The notes under the pieces are model-generated. The model was not told the DNA's origin. It saw only the letters and a list, made by a program, of their open reading frames with translations, and made no database searches. A program made the position numbers and the translations under genes. Shown here in pieces: positions 1 through 13,087 of a DNA stretch of 64,000 bases (positions within the stretch are counted from its first letter, which is position 1; every line of letters begins with the position of its first letter). This stretch comes from Atriophallophorus winterbourni (Eukaryota; Platyhelminthes; Trematoda; Plagiorchiida; Microphallidae): assembly GCA_013407085.1 (NCBI GenBank), contig JACCGJ010015052.1, forward strand, positions 1 to 64,000, written 5' to 3'.

Positions 1-2730
1 AGATTAAGAGTCTTGGCAAAACTATCTCAGGAGGTTCGGTGTAAGTAAAACCAATGAAAATGGACAACGCCTTTTAGAATTGTGCACACAGTTTAGTCTT
101 TGTGTCAATAAGACTTTCTTTCAAAGAAAATCACAGCATAAGGTCTCTTGGAAATATCCTTTCTCTAAGCACTGGCACCAGCTTGATCTTATTCTTGTTA
201 GGCGCACTAATATAGGAAGCGTAATTCTCACCAGATCATATCAAAGCGCAGACTGTGACACTGATCATTCACCAGTCTGTGCAAAACAGAATTTTTCCGA
301 AACGAGATTTCACCGCCCCAAATTGTCTGGTAAGCCTAGGATTGACGTCACCCGCATGTGCGAACCTAATCTAGCTGCGCGATTTGCAAAAGCCTTCACA
401 GCCGAGTTCAGCAAGACAACCCCACTAGAATCGGCTTCAGAAAACTGGGAATCGATAAAAAGCTGCATATGCCGAGTCGAACATTACACTTTCGGTCCGA
501 AGAAAGCTCGAACGAGCGACTGGTTCGAAGCAAAAGCTTCTGAGATGACTGATGTGTTGAATGAGAAACAGACAGCATTCTTGAGGTTAAAAGCTATGCC
601 AGCAGATGAAAACTTACAACTTTTAAAAGCAGCTAGAAATAACGTCCAACAGACTGCAAGTCGATGTGCAAATGACTACTGGACAGAAATCAGCCCTTAT
701 ATTTAAAATGCTGCGGATACTGGAGATTTTCACGGCATGTATGATAGGATCAAGAGAGCCATTGGTCCAAACAAACTTAAAACGGCTCCCATTAAGTCTG
801 CATCTGAGGACCCTATTGTGGACAAAACTCAGCAGATGTTAAAATGGGTAGAGAACTTCTCCTCTCTCTACTCTAGGGACAGTAAGGTTTTACCACATGC
901 ATTTGAAAATATCGGGCGTTTGCCGACTATTGAATATCCAGATACTCTCCCTACTCTTGATGAGCTTAATAGAGCAATCGACCGCTTAGAGAATGGAAAG
1001 GCCCCTGGTGACGACGTAATTCCACCTGAGCTCATCAAATGCTGTAGAGCAGCATTATTACAAGCGCTTCACCACTTGCTTCTTCAGTGCTGGCAGGAGG
1101 AGTGTGTCCCACAAGAGATGCGAGACACAAAGATCCTCACGCTATTCAAGAATGAAGGAGATAGAGGCGACTGCAACAATTACAGAGGAAACTCCCTTCT
1201 GAATGTTTTAGGCAAATTGTTTGCTAAAGTCTTACAGATCCGGCTGCAAGTTTTAACTGATAGAATTTCCTCTGAATCTCAATGTGTCTTTCGCAAGGGA
1301 AGATCAACCGTTGACATGATCTCCCTGCGACAACTTCAAGAAAAGTGTCGGGAACAGCGTATGCCATTATAAGTTGTTTTCATTAATTTAACGAAAGCAT
1401 TCGACTACGTCAGCAGGGAGGGTCTTTTCAAAATGCTTGATTTGATAGGCTGTCCCCCAAGACCGCTGAAGCTCATTATTTCGATCCACACGGGCATGAA
1501 TGGCTCAGTCTAGTTTAACGGTTCAGCTCAGAAGCCTTTGAAATTCGCCAAGTCGTCAAACAAGGGTATGTTCTTGCTCCCACGCTGTTCGGCATTTTCT
1601 TTGCTCTGATTCTGAAGCACGCTTTCAGGACGAGGACAGAAGGTATTTACCTACGCACGCGAAGTGATGGCAAGCTTTTCAACCTAAACCGGTTGAGAGC
1701 ACAAACCAAGGCACGAAATGTGCTAATCCGTGACCTGCTGTTTGCAGACGATGCAGCCTTTATTGATTACTCCCAAGAGCACCTTCAGTCTCTAATGGAC
1801 TGTTTTTCGTCGGCATGCAAAGACTTTGGGCTAACAATCAGCATGAGCAAGACCGAAGTCCTTGGTCAAGGGACTGTATCGCCTCCCATCAAAACTGTTG
1901 GAAACTGTCAGCTTGAATCATTACATCAGTCACATAAATTGGTTCAACCATTGCGGATAACCTTTCGCTAGACACGGAGATTTATAAGCAAATTGGCAGA
2001 GCAGCTGTCATTCTAACTCGTTTGAACTCTCGTGTTTGAGGTAACCGCAAGCTGACTGTAAAGTCAAAGATGATGGTATACAGCGCGTGCGTACTAAATG
2101 CTTTACTGTATAGCAGTGGAACCTGGACCACCCACGCAGGACACGAACGGAAGCTGAATGCTTTCCATCTACGAAGCATCCGTCGTATCTTGAACATATC
2201 GTGGATGGAGAGAGTGACTAATGCTGAAGTGCTTTCAAAAGCTGGTCTACAGAGCATGTTCACCCCATTGCGACTGCGCCGCCTGCGTTGGCTTGGTCAT
2301 GTCTACAGAATGGAAAATGGTCGTATTCCGAAATATCTACTCTATGGTGAGTTGCAACTAGGAAGTTGACCATTAGGCAGACCGCACTTGCGGTACTAAT
2401 ACGTTTTCAAAATAGATATGAAAGCTTTTGGCATTGACCCGGCGAGTTAGGAAGAACTTGCTCTTGACCGCTCACATTAAAGTCACTGTGTAAAGCGTCG
2501 TCTGCAAGCTGGGGTGGTGCAGATACAGCTCTTGGCTACTGAACGCAGATCACGCCGCCGGCGTGCAACTGACACAATACAACCGAGTTGTGTCTTTCGT
2601 TGCCAGCGCTGCGGGAGAGATTGTTCCTCCCGAATCGGACTGTTTAGCCATCACAAAAGCTGCAAAACTCGAATATTCCCGCGATTGTGATGTACATCCA
2701 TGGTCGACATCGACCGAAGGAGGCCAACAG
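1..2730 (+). mobile_element. Non-LTR retrotransposon, family A, decayed, 5' end cut by window edge
   Basis: Broken reading frames follow the order of a non-LTR pol protein. At 80-706 lies the end of the endonuclease (a DHSP motif of the SDH type) and the linker. At 737-1372 lies the start of the reverse transcriptase (KAPGDD, NYRG, FRKGRST). The region 1373-1690 still reads LTKAFDYVSREGLF but has frameshifts and stops. At 1693-1971 lies the catalytic LLFADDAAF box, and at 2070-2369 the thumb-like end (RLRRLRWLGHV). Near 2590-2680, in a different frame, a C-terminal zinc-finger-like motif reads CQRCGRDCSSRIGLFSH. The 3' terminus is taken as the GACATCGACCGAAGGAGGCC block near 2705-2730, because the same block ends two other copies here (33.66 and 36.95 kb). 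The exact clade (RTE- or CR1-related) was not settled. No intact open frame remains. Confidence 0.85.
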
Positions 2731-3850
2731 CAATCTTTGGTTAGTGTCTTTACTGATCTAAATACGCCTTTTCGGAGTTGCAGCTACATTGAACACCTTG
2801 GGAAAGAAAGCTTGCATTGGAGGACGAGTTAACTGGCTAACTAAGTCTATTTTCTCATTGGATGTAATAGTTTAAACCTTTTATTGCACGCGTTTTTGAA
2901 GATCTGGCTACATTGACCACCGTAGGAAGAGGTAACTCACCTAGAAAGACGTTGCAACGGGCTAGGTTTTTCAGCTATCCCATTGCCTGCCTAGTCTCAT
3001 AACATATATTCGCCCACACAAGTGTCGCATATGTTTGGGCGGGCACAAGATCCTAGAGACTGGGCGACGTCACACTAGTCCTTGGCTTTTAACAACCGGC
3101 GTCATTGGCAGCCTGATGTCAGCCGCTACAATACCACTGCAACCAGCGGTACTTCGCTCAAATCCCTTATTAATATTTATGTATACCTGAGCAGCTAGGG
3201 TAAGCCCAACGCTTGCAAGCTGTGCACTCAATTCCCTTAACCAACAATTTACCACATTTTCCGTTGAGACAGGACACTTCTGCACACATATCTATCAGTT
3301 AAAAGTAAGAGTAATGATAAATCACCGGAAAAATACCGACTGATTTTATCACTAGCGTGATTAATCAGCGGAAATATCAATAACATAGTAAAATAGTTAT
3401 TCTATTTTACAGAAAATTCAAGGAACAGCGAAAATTCTTAATGATATTTTATTGGAGCGTGAAAAATACAACCAAACTGAACGTACCACGCAGTATCCAC
3501 TTACATTAGACCAATTTTGGGTTATGGTTATCCTGCAACGTTGTCCATAACTACGGAATGAGGTGACCAGTTAGAAAAGGTGTAAAGATGGGTGATTTAA
3601 AGATTTCAACAATTAAATGAGTGTTTGAAATCGTTTCTACCTCATGTCAAAAATTATCATGATCCTGTGGTGAACATATGCACATTTATCTTTTCATTTT
3701 AAGCACGAGATCCCATGGACATGATTTAAAGACCTGACATGGAGATAGGATTGGTTGAGGAACCACAACAGATGCTGCGGGCTCCTTCACGACTGGTCAG
3801 GCCAGTCTTGCGAAAGATTCATGAACGCTTAATTGCGATCAGTCAAACAG
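2731..3850. other. Non-coding stretch, nothing recognised
   Basis: AT-rich intergenic DNA. Near 3010-3045 there is a short imperfect inverted repeat (CGCCCACACA facing TGTTTGGGCG). No convincing exon, RNA gene or transposon protein was seen on either strand. Confidence 0.5.
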
Positions 3851-4031
3851 TTTGGCGGTAGCTCAGGTCGAAAAGCGTGGGACTACAATGTTGATGGTCG
3901 GAGATTATATTGACACCCGAGGCAGATGATATGCACTGCTAATGAGCTCAAATGAAACATAAAATCGAGTCCAGTCGTGATTAAATTTGTGAATATTTCA
4001 TAGGACTTGTTACTAGAGAGTAGTCACAGAA
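3851..4031 (+). mobile_element. tRNA-derived SINE copy 1
   Basis: The head has an A-box-like GGTAGCTCAGG followed by a degraded B-box region. The tail (GCACTGCTAATGAGCTCAAA, then TTTGTGAATATTTC and GAGTAGTCACA) matches the copies at 7.35-7.55 kb and 57.4-57.65 kb. An RNA polymerase III promoter inside a tRNA-like head is the defining trait of such SINEs. The copy is diverged. Confidence 0.65.
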
Positions 4032-5156
4032 ATGATGTAAGGCTCTAAAACCAGATAATCCTGAATGATTTTTGCCAACCTGTAAAAATACGCTTTCATG
4101 AGAAGTAATTGCAGTGAAATTTGAAATCAAACTTGAGCAGCTTATCCACAACTTATTTCCTGGAATCGCTGAAAAGATTTATATCACTTGATTTGATTAA
4201 TTATCTGATGATTTTCTGGACTAATCACATGAGTGGTGAGAAATACGCGACGCAGAAACTTGACAATGTATCGTCTATGAAGCAAAAATAATTAATTCGT
4301 CTGAGTAGACTCCACAAATCCCAATTTTAGTTTTTTTGCATATTGATTTACTCCGTTTATAAGACCGGTGAAATTTCATGAGGTATTATGGTGCAAGGTT
4401 TTTATTCACTAGGCTAGTGAGAGTTTAAGTAAGAAGTAATAATAAACCAGTATATCCATTTTTAAGGTTAAATTTATGGTTGTATGTGGAAGATAGGAAT
4501 GGAGTTTAAAAAGAAGCACAATGTTTTGCACGCCGTCCGAAGATTTTCATCGGTAAAAAGTAAGTAACGTTGAATTTTCCCGCGGTCGAAACTTCGCAAA
4601 CGTTTTCAAGACATTTGTCGCTCAAAGACTGGATTTTCGAATTCGGTAACCATGTTAGACATCAAATGCCAATGAAAGCAATGGGCCGATTCTGAAAATT
4701 GGCCTAATTAAGCCGAGTTCATTGCATGCATGCCTACATTTTGCCTCGCGCTGCAAACTGCTTTCAAACTTCCGCATACCAAGACATCGAGATAATCCTC
4801 CCGCGAATTTCGCGCAAGCGTTCGAAATCCAAGTCATAAAAAATGGCGATGGGTTTTCCTACTTTTAACATTTGCATTTGTGGAGTTTAAAGAACTGTAT
4901 TTTTATGAATTGACCATCGATAGACATTATTTGAGTCATTCTGTCGGTCTAAAGAACCTTCAACAAAATGATCCTCATCCAATTTCAACATGCGTAGCAG
5001 AAATTAAAACTTGTCCTCGTAGAAACTTTGTCGGTCGTTTGAATATATTGGGAACATTGTCGAAACGATTAAAGTCATTTTTGGAAATCCATCCAAAGCT
5101 ACGATATATCTGGAAATTTTTTTCGTTGTTCTTACTTTCGTCTTGCGTATAGACAG
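4032..5156. other. AT-rich intergenic DNA, one weak open frame
   Basis: The plus-strand frame at 4880-5152 looks protein-like in composition. No splice donor joins it in phase to the candidate exon at 5157, and I recognise no family. The rest shows nothing. Confidence 0.35.
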
Positions 5157-5259
5157 TTTACCTGCGAAACAAAAGCAGGCTGAGTTTCATCGAAGTCGAT
5201 ATCTAGCAGCCTGCGATGAGTACAGGATGATGAAACGACCGATTTATAATGCAAGTAAA
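5157..5259 (+). CDS. Possible internal exon, unknown protein
   Basis: A pyrimidine-rich tract ending in TATAGACAG precedes this segment and GTAAGT follows it. The open frame between them has protein-like composition (motif AEFHRSRYLAACDEYRMMKR, about 34 codons, starting one base into a codon and ending in phase 0). I do not recognise the family and found no neighbouring exon that joins in phase, so this is a lone candidate. An internal donor at 5254 would shorten it. Confidence 0.35.
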
Positions 5260-7353
5260 GTAAGTAAAATGCCTGCACAAATGTCACTCAACGTGACGCT
5301 TGCGTTCAAACGTTTAGATTCTCCAGCAACTTGACTATGCATTGATATGACTTCGTATTTGACCAAAAAGGGAGTTTCCTGGCTTCCAATGTGCTTCGCA
5401 ATACTTTCTTTAACCAACGGTTTCACTACTCCGAAAACCACTTGATGCAACTCAATAGTGTGTTAATCAGCAGGAGTTGAATGAAAGCTTGCTTTTTTAG
5501 ATTGGTGTAATAAGTTTACTTTTCAATCCATCTATTACAATTCCAGTAATCAAATTGTGTTTTAAAAAATCACAAAATGGTTTCGTTTCAGTTCTCATGA
5601 CTTCGTATGGTGTTATTGAGTTTTTCTTGGGGAATTGTTTAAACTCGCGTAAATTCTTCCGTGTAATTTAGGTTTTAGGTCAAACTCAAATGCTTCCTCC
5701 CTCCATTTTGCATGCTAAAATTGATAATATGGCATTGTGTCATATATGTAAGCACTGCAGCACACTCGTGGGTAATAAAGAACCACAACCGGTAAAGAAC
5801 TGGGTCAATCACTAAACCAATATCACAAAGTCTGCACAATAAACGGAACTCACATTATGCGTTCGCGATCAATATTGATTGATTAATCGATTTTGCATGC
5901 AGCGTCATTGCTGCACCTCAGATTTTTAGGAAGAAATACATTTGGAACAATAGATTGTGTATCGCGCGTTTGAGATAAATGCGTGTTCAGTGGCCTGATT
6001 CTGATTGAAAAACAGCTGGTTGCATGCAGCTCGTTGTTGGGTAGTTCATGAGGAGGTTTGGTTAAAGTGTCTAAATCAATAAGGATTTCTATTGGAATTG
6101 TATTTCATGAGTCGTTTGTGTACTACGGGTTTTGGTATCGTGGTCTGTGATCATTTAGATGACGGCCCAATGTAATGTGTACTATGTATATGACATATCT
6201 TAATCTTATGGTTATTGGTCCTGTTGCAAGTGCCCCTGATTGTTTCAATTGTTTCGTACACCAACCCGTTCCCAAATGTCAAATAATCGATGTTTTTCAC
6301 CAACTGAGAGTGAAAATACTCTCGATTTTAGTGATATTTTTGTTAGTACACGGATTGGTCGAAAAAGGTTAAGGAGTTAATGGCGGTGTTGATGATGGCG
6401 ATGATGCATGAATAGTTTCTATTGGTTCGACCCGCCAAGTTCGAATTTTTTTGAAATGAATCCTAAATTAAAGTCTTTAGTATCTTTACACGGTATTATT
6501 TTAGCTTGTGTTTCTCAGATGGCCTTCAGTGTGCTTAATCGGACATCATTGGTGCTAATATTTTTGTGTAGTCACCAAGTATTTCTGACGGAATCTGTCA
6601 TCACGCTTGATATGAAAAATGTTTTCGAAGGAGGTGATGCAGCATCTTTAACATTTGGTGACAGGGGTATTCTAGGGGTATTTGTGTTACTTACTGTATT
6701 TCTATTAGCTACATGCAATTGTTAAACCCTGTGACCTGATACTTTGGAATTCAACAAACGCGGATCCTTCTACCTCGCTGTGACTGCAGTAACTGTGTTA
6801 GATCTTGTTCGTAACTGTCTGCACTGACTGCGTGAATGTGTGGACTGTGAGAATCATTAACGTTTATGGAAACAAATCCATTTTAGTGAGCCAACAACTA
6901 TATTCGTTTTCCGTACTTCTATTCGTTCTGAATTTATCTCAATGGATACAATCAACATAAATTGTGATTTATTGTTTGGCCTCAGAATGTTCGATACCGT
7001 GGAGAACCAGTAACTGACTTTTCTATTACAATCGTTTTACTAAATTCACATTGACCATCGGTGAGTTATTTTGAACCTTCTATCTTATGCTTTTATATAA
7101 TATTTTAGCTATCATTATTATTGTTCTTACCGAAACAGTTTGGTTAGCCCGACTCGGCTGCGATTTGGTTAGCTAGGAACTACACTCGACTGTCCATGAA
7201 ACAGAAACACATTCACTTTGACGTAGTATTATTCATTCTACATTTTGATAATCATTTCTAAAATGTCTGTGTCCGAAGATTCTTTTGTTTCCTCGAATTT
7301 CAATTTACCAACGTTTCAGAATTTTGAACTCACTTCTATGGTTTGCTTAAGTC
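5260..7353. other. Intergenic, no supported gene
   Basis: AT-rich. The plus-strand frame at 6408-6725 has hydrophobic stretches but no recognisable family and no clear splice context. No transposon protein was identified. Confidence 0.4.
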
Positions 7354-7545
7354 AAGGTAGCTCAAGCCGTAAGGCGTGAGACTACAATGGTGAAGGTCCT
7401 GGGTTCAAATCAGACTCAAGACAGTATATGGACTGCTGATGAGCTCAAATAAGAGCGAAGCTCGAGTCCAGCGCTTCCAATGTGGATCGTTGTGATAAAC
7501 TTTGTGAATATTTCGCAGGACTTGATACTGATGAGTAGTCGCCAA
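7354..7545 (+). mobile_element. tRNA-derived SINE copy 2 (best preserved)
   Basis: The head reads like a tRNA: A-box-like TAGCTCAAGCCG at about 7358 and B-box-like GGGTTCAAATC near 7401. A body shared with other copies follows (TGATGAGCTCAAA, AAGAGCGAA, CTCGAGTCCAG, AACTTTGTGAATATTTCGCA) and ends at GATGAGTAGTCGC. It is taken as a polymerase III-transcribed retroposon and not a tRNA gene, because the acceptor stem is missing and the body is repeated elsewhere in the window. Confidence 0.75.
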
Positions 7546-8099
7546 CATAATTCAAAGCTATTTTTCGGAAATACGAAACATTAAGTTTTAGCTAGCTAGG
7601 TACTTACACGTCGTTCAATCAGTGCCAATCGAGGTTGATGAGGATGTTAGTGAATTGATTCACACTGTCCTGATGACAAGCTAAAATTTGCAACTATCTC
7701 TCCAACGGGATTCTCAGAACAACGAAAGCTCAATAAATTTTCTCTTAGCTTGAGCCAGGCGACAGAAAGCCTAAGCAACTTTTACGACACGTGCGCCAAT
7801 TTATTCGGAACCGAAAGATGGATGACGCGATTTTTCATCAACTGTATTTGAAAAAAATTAGCTCAAAAATACCACAAATTTTCGCTGCAGTCAATTCATT
7901 TTTCCCTTCTTTTTGAAACTGAAAGTACAAAAGATGCCAGTAAAACCGTTAGACTGGTCAATTTTATGGCTTTGAGTGATGCTCTTAAAACACGATTAAC
8001 TGCCAACCTGAAACCAGCAACCTGTATGGCTATTATCTAACCTCAAGAATTGAATCGAAGTGAGCTTCGAATTTGTCCTCGAAAACTGAAGAAAAATCC

Positions 8100-10160
8100 T
8101 CGAATTTAAACCAAAAAGCCCAACTCGTAAGTGGTTAAAGGTACGAAATAATCCTTGGCGACACGTGCAGCAAAACCCATCATCAGAGACTGGGAGACAC
8201 TTCCGTTTACGCAGCTGGTCAAACGGTTAGACATATCCAGATAGCAACGTGGATTTAAATATCTATATCCTTTTGCCGACCCGTGAGTTATCATTTATAT
8301 TGGGTTTAATTGCGTTGGCAATTGTGAGCACCAAAAGTGGTTTAGTTGTTTCATCAATTTTTCGATAACAATTTTCCAAAATATCTATTCGAGATTCCAG
8401 GTTTACCTCAAGTGGAGGCTTTGTAGGTGTGTCACTAGGCTGTTTAATTAGAAATGCGCTACATACGTAGCAAACCCCGGGGAAATCAATGTTGCTAATA
8501 AACGATACCACTTCCTGCATCCGGGCTTTTTCACAGTTGGTATGTACTTTTCCCAAGCAGCCAAATCATGATCATGAACACGATTATCGGTTGCATGCAT
8601 AATAATGTCGTTGTGATATACTTCGACACATGGGAGACCATCAACAATATTGTTCATCACAACTTCAAATACAAGTGGTGAAACAGATAATCCAAATGGA
8701 AGAAACTTATATCGATATAATCCAAATGGCGTGTTAATGGTTGTAGCTTCATTTGATGGTTCATCAATTGGTATCTGTAAATAAGCATCCTTCAGATCGA
8801 TTTTCAAGAAAACACGTGAACCATGTGAACGAGATAATATAGCTTCTGGCTCCTCAGTTGTACAACTTCAATTCAATAATCGAGGGTTCAGTGTCACTCT
8901 GTAATCTCCACAAACACGTGGCGTTTGATCATCTCTTTTCAGAGGTGTAACTATTGGCGTGGCCCATTTGGAGCCTGCCAAGGGAACACAAATACCACGT
9001 TCACACAAAGAATTCATCACGTTTCGAACAGGTTCCCTTAAACCTTATACAATCAAGCGAAATTTTAAAAATATAGAACCATTAGTTATTTCTAAATGAA
9101 TAGGTTTTATTTTCATGCCGCTGAAAAGTGATGCACTCTGGCGAATCAAATCTTTATTGCATGAGCGTCAGATTTTATTGATGAACTTGCAGACAAAAGG
9201 GAAAAGTCAATATTAATTAATTTCAGCGATTTTATACCAAGGATAGAGGTGGATCAGATTTCATGACAATGAATGAACACTCAAGTGGTATTACAGTGCC
9301 ACATCTGAATGGAATAGAACAAACTCCGACGACAGGTATAGAATGTCTGGTAACGCCGTGAATCGAAATATCAGATTGATGAATTTGAATACCAGGGGCA
9401 AACCGTTTCAAGTCATTCAATGAGATTAATGATTCCACAAGTCCTGTATCAAGTATAAATTCTTTAAAACCCTAACGACTAAATAAACTTTTACGATTAA
9501 GAGAAACCGTGGGTGGCAAGACTGTTGAAGATCGTGAGGTGATCTGATTTTCTACATTGACAACTTCTGTATAATTTTTATGCACATAACATGTCTTAGA
9601 ATTTCGATAAACTAACTGAATATGTCCAAGTTTACCACATTTAAAACATTTAGCATTACGAAATTGACAAATAAATCGAGAATGTAACTTGCCACAAGAT
9701 GCATGTTTCCCAAACTTCTGATTGTCAAATTTGGACTTGCTGTTGCTGAATTTGCGTATTCTGTCTCATATGACCTCAGAATGACTTTGCCGCTGTGGAC
9801 GGTTGCTCGACTGACGTTTGGATTCGGAGGTTCCCAACAAAACAGATTTGATGTCAGTATTACTTTGACGATTAGTTCTTTTGCAACATCTTCATAATGT
9901 TCACATATTATTATAACATTTTCAAAATTTCAATTATTCGCCATCAATAACTGACGATATAAATCGGGTTCATTGACACCAGCGATTATACGGTCTATCA
10001 AATGATCCTTTAGTTTATATTTAAAAGCACAACATGAAGCTTGTGTTTGCTGAAGTAAAAACAATCGCGCAGTAATAATTGAATCATGCATTTCACCCTT
10101 AGTAAGACACTAATGTTTAATACGTTCCAGATAATATTCGATTTATCTGATGGTTCCACG
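8100..10160 (-). mobile_element. Ty3/Gypsy-type LTR retrotransposon remnant (gag to RT)
   Basis: Reading the minus strand gives the order gag, protease, reverse transcriptase. Gag (about 10,160-9,900) has DRIIAGVNEPDLYRQLL, followed by a zinc knuckle at about 9,660 (CFKCGKLGHIQLVY, with the last Cys changed to Tyr). The aspartic protease starts near 9,450 with ILDTGLVESL. The RT starts near 9,050 (ATPIVTPLKRDD, an in-frame stop after NPRLLN) and continues at 8,808 with FLKIDLKDAYLQIPIDE and FGLYRYKFLPFGLSVSP. The catalytic box reads YHND instead of YxDD, so this copy is dead. No LTRs, RNase H or integrase were found. The Ty3/Gypsy assignment rests on these RT motifs. Confidence 0.8.
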
Positions 10161-10449
10161 AATATTTAGAGATCCGAAATTTTAAGGAAATGACAAAGCT
10201 GATTGTGATGAATGCCAATTGTAATGAATTGTATTGTAATGAATTAAATGAAACTACCAACCCAAGAATAGAAGTGAGAATAAACTACGCAGTTTTCGAA
10301 TTACGCCGTATATATATTTATGTATATAAGTTTATCAATGAGAATATGAAAAACAGCATTATTGATTGTCGTTTGAACAATCACCTCAGCCGCACACAGT
10401 CGAGTCCATTTGTGAAACCTCTACCGAAGTGGACCAAATGAATTCTTTT

Positions 10450-10990
10450 CTTAAGACGATTCCAGTAATTTACTATCCATTTGGCTGAAGAAGTACTTAC
10501 GAACATTTGACCTGGCATGTTGTTCGGCCAGTTTCAATGGGTGGCCTCGAGTACCCACACTTGGTGCGAGAGCATACATTTCAATAGGACGAACAGTATT
10601 GCAACCTGTCATTATTTTGAAGGTTTCAATCAGGTCCCAATGTAGCCGCCTTCGTTTCAGTGAGAGGAGATGGAGACTCAGCAATCGTTCCACATACGAC
10701 GAACCTGATTGCCCTTCAGTTATACGAGTAGATTAAGCGCTGAACAACTTCTAGCGTTGCAGTATATTTTTCCCAATATGTTGACCATGATTGAACGCAA
10801 TACTCGATAAGTTGAATCTCGAACAGAAGACTGTAAGTGGCTGATAAGTCAATTGAGCGTACAGCATATTTGCCGTTATAACGCTTCTAAGGAATGCCTA
10901 CGACTATCAAAGTTGTTTTTTGCTCTTTGATATCCTTGTGGTATGCGAGTGACATGAGTGATCCAGATCGTCCATAGGTGCAGAGGTTTT
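10450..10990 (-). mobile_element. Non-LTR retrotransposon C-terminal fragment
   Basis: The minus strand encodes the end of a LINE pol protein: LIEYCVQSWSTYW, then ERLLSLHLLSLKRRRLHWDL, IETFKIMTGC, and a final RGHPLKL ... RKYFFS segment. This order (EYAVQ-W, RL-L-L--RR-R-DL, FF--R) is the usual C-terminal signature of CR1/jockey-type elements. One frame is open over about 80 codons. The reverse transcriptase core is missing. Confidence 0.7.
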
Positions 10991-12790
10991 GGTAGCTGAG
11001 CGCGGAAAAATGGATGTTGTGATGAGTCTTTCAGGATTTGAGTCAATCGAGAAACACCTGTAAAATTAATCGAGACGTAGTCCGGTTGTCATGGTTAATA
11101 CCCGGTAGATTAATATGACCATTAGATAGACAAGTTTTTCCTGTTCTGAGTAACCTGTTAAAGAGTTAACTGAGTTGCTGGTCCTTCTAACTAGATACGC
11201 CGGGTGACCTGTATAAATTACCTATATAATTTTTGCAGAACCTTTAAATCTGCCCCACATCAAATTAACTTCTCTACACGTTTTGTTTGCATTTTGTCGT
11301 TCAATTTTAAGGTTTTCTTTTTGCCATTTTCATCATGAATTTTAATCAATAGACGGGCACTGTTTAAACGAAATGTGTGATATCAAGATGTACGTTGATG
11401 CTTTTGTCCAAACATTTTCAGTTACAGTAGTATTTTATAAACTGGAGCATATATCAAAGTTATCAATCAAAACAGACATGAAACATCGCGCGGTATAAAA
11501 AATAAACAGTTGTCGAGATCTGTTGTTGTTATGGACGATATCCAAAATGGCACGATCACTAGAACTGACTCCGACAGGACTAGAGATGAGCGCTAGAATT
11601 AACCAAATGTTGCAATACAAATTCGTCTATTACAAAAGCGCTACTCAACACTGAAATTCCGGGAATAAAGTCAAATAGCAATTTCGAGCGTCATTAAGCC
11701 AAATGATGCGGAAAAATTAAAACAAACACAGGAAAGGGTGGGTGAAATGAATGAATAGAATTTTGATAGGAATATAGTTCAAAATCAAAATGAATATGTA
11801 CACATTTTTGTGGGCAAAAAATAGGGAATCAGGGTTGCCCAGATAAACTGTAAAACTTAAATGTTATTAACACATTTTCACTCCCTCGCGGAAGCGACTC
11901 GGCTTCATATATACAACATACAAACATGCACGCGTCTAACTATAGACCCTTAAACCTCCACGTAAAGATCTATTCCTTAGTAAATAAAGCTTAGCTAAAG
12001 ATTGTATTGGCTCCTTTAACCCTTAACGGTCGAATGGGTCAAATTCGGTACACAAAATTTAAAGGTTTATGATAGGATAAATTAGACAGATCACTTCCGT
12101 ATGCTGGGAGTATCGGATTCGGCACACGTTCTGATCTCGTTTGATACGCGTTTGAGACGGCTGAGCCATGCGGCGTGCCAGTTGTCAACAAACTTCGGAA
12201 GTGAGGTGACGCTTGTAAAATAATTCAGGCAGTTAAGGGTTAAGATAGGCCTGCGAAAGATTTCCGTTTTCTACTCATGAGTAGCTATAAATGAATAATT
12301 CTTGTAACCGCTCAATAGGAAAGGTCTCATTTTATGACAATTTTTTTCCAAACCAATGACGACGTATAAACATCAGTTCCGTAACTGTTATTCAGCCTAC
12401 TGCAATATAGTAAACAATATCTGCACTAAATACCCCGCTTAAACTGGAATGATTAATTATATTGAAAACGTACAATAAATATTGAGATTAATGTCAGGGA
12501 CCTTGCAGCGTATACATTTATAATAATAACTGAGATAATATTGCCAAGGCACTGTGATCAGAATATCAGTCATTGACGCATTGACAAGGCCTCGTTTTTT
12601 GGTACCCCATATTCTATTTCAATGAGGAACGATGTATTGTTGAATATTGACGACCAACGCAAGTTCAACATGACTGGAGTGGTCTATAATTGCGTACAAT
12701 GATTCGAGCCTTTGCTGCCCTACATGGACTTGGCATAGGGCGGTCACATTTGAAAGTCCAACTTCTCTCACCGGCGTGTAGTACATAATT
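10991..12790. other. Intergenic, nothing recognised
   Basis: AT-rich DNA. No exon with splice context, no RNA gene and no transposon protein was found. Confidence 0.4.
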
Positions 12791-13080
12791 CCCATAATCA
12801 GCAATGCTTCACGCATACAACATGCATGTAACATCTTCACCTCATATTGGTCAAACTCGCTTGCTCAAGGTAACACTAAAATGCGAGGCTGATATCGAGA
12901 ACGTGTTGCTGAATGCATACCTACTCAAGTCAGATTCCGACTCCAACTGCCGCATATGTCCCGATGTACCATGGTGGGAGAGGAAGGGCAGATTGAACGA
13001 CAGGGAACAAACGGTATCGCGAAGTAAAGTTCTACTTGGTGTACCAGAAAATACTTCTAGAGCATCGAATCAGGAAACGG
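12790..13080 (+). pseudogene. Partial CR1-like ORF1 fragment directly upstream of a complete ORF1
   Basis: The frame matches the C-terminal half of the ORF1 that follows. GQTRLLKVTLKCEADIENVL and DVPWWERKG correspond to GEARLLKVTLNSERDMEIVV and DISWWERKG of the downstream protein, and LLGVPE to FLGVPE. It is a truncated duplicate ending only a few bases before the next ORF1 start, so it is either the 3' stub of another copy or the result of rearrangement within one element. Confidence 0.7.
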
Positions 13081-13087
13081 TAGAGCC

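Noticed and set aside
6408..6725. 105-codon hydrophobic plus-strand frame
   Set aside because: Poly-T-rich codons give hydrophobic residues by chance; no family or splice context.
7354..7430. Functional tRNA gene
   Set aside because: A- and B-box-like bases are present but there is no acceptor stem, and the sequence continues into a body repeated at 3.9, 54.4 and 57.5 kb: a SINE.
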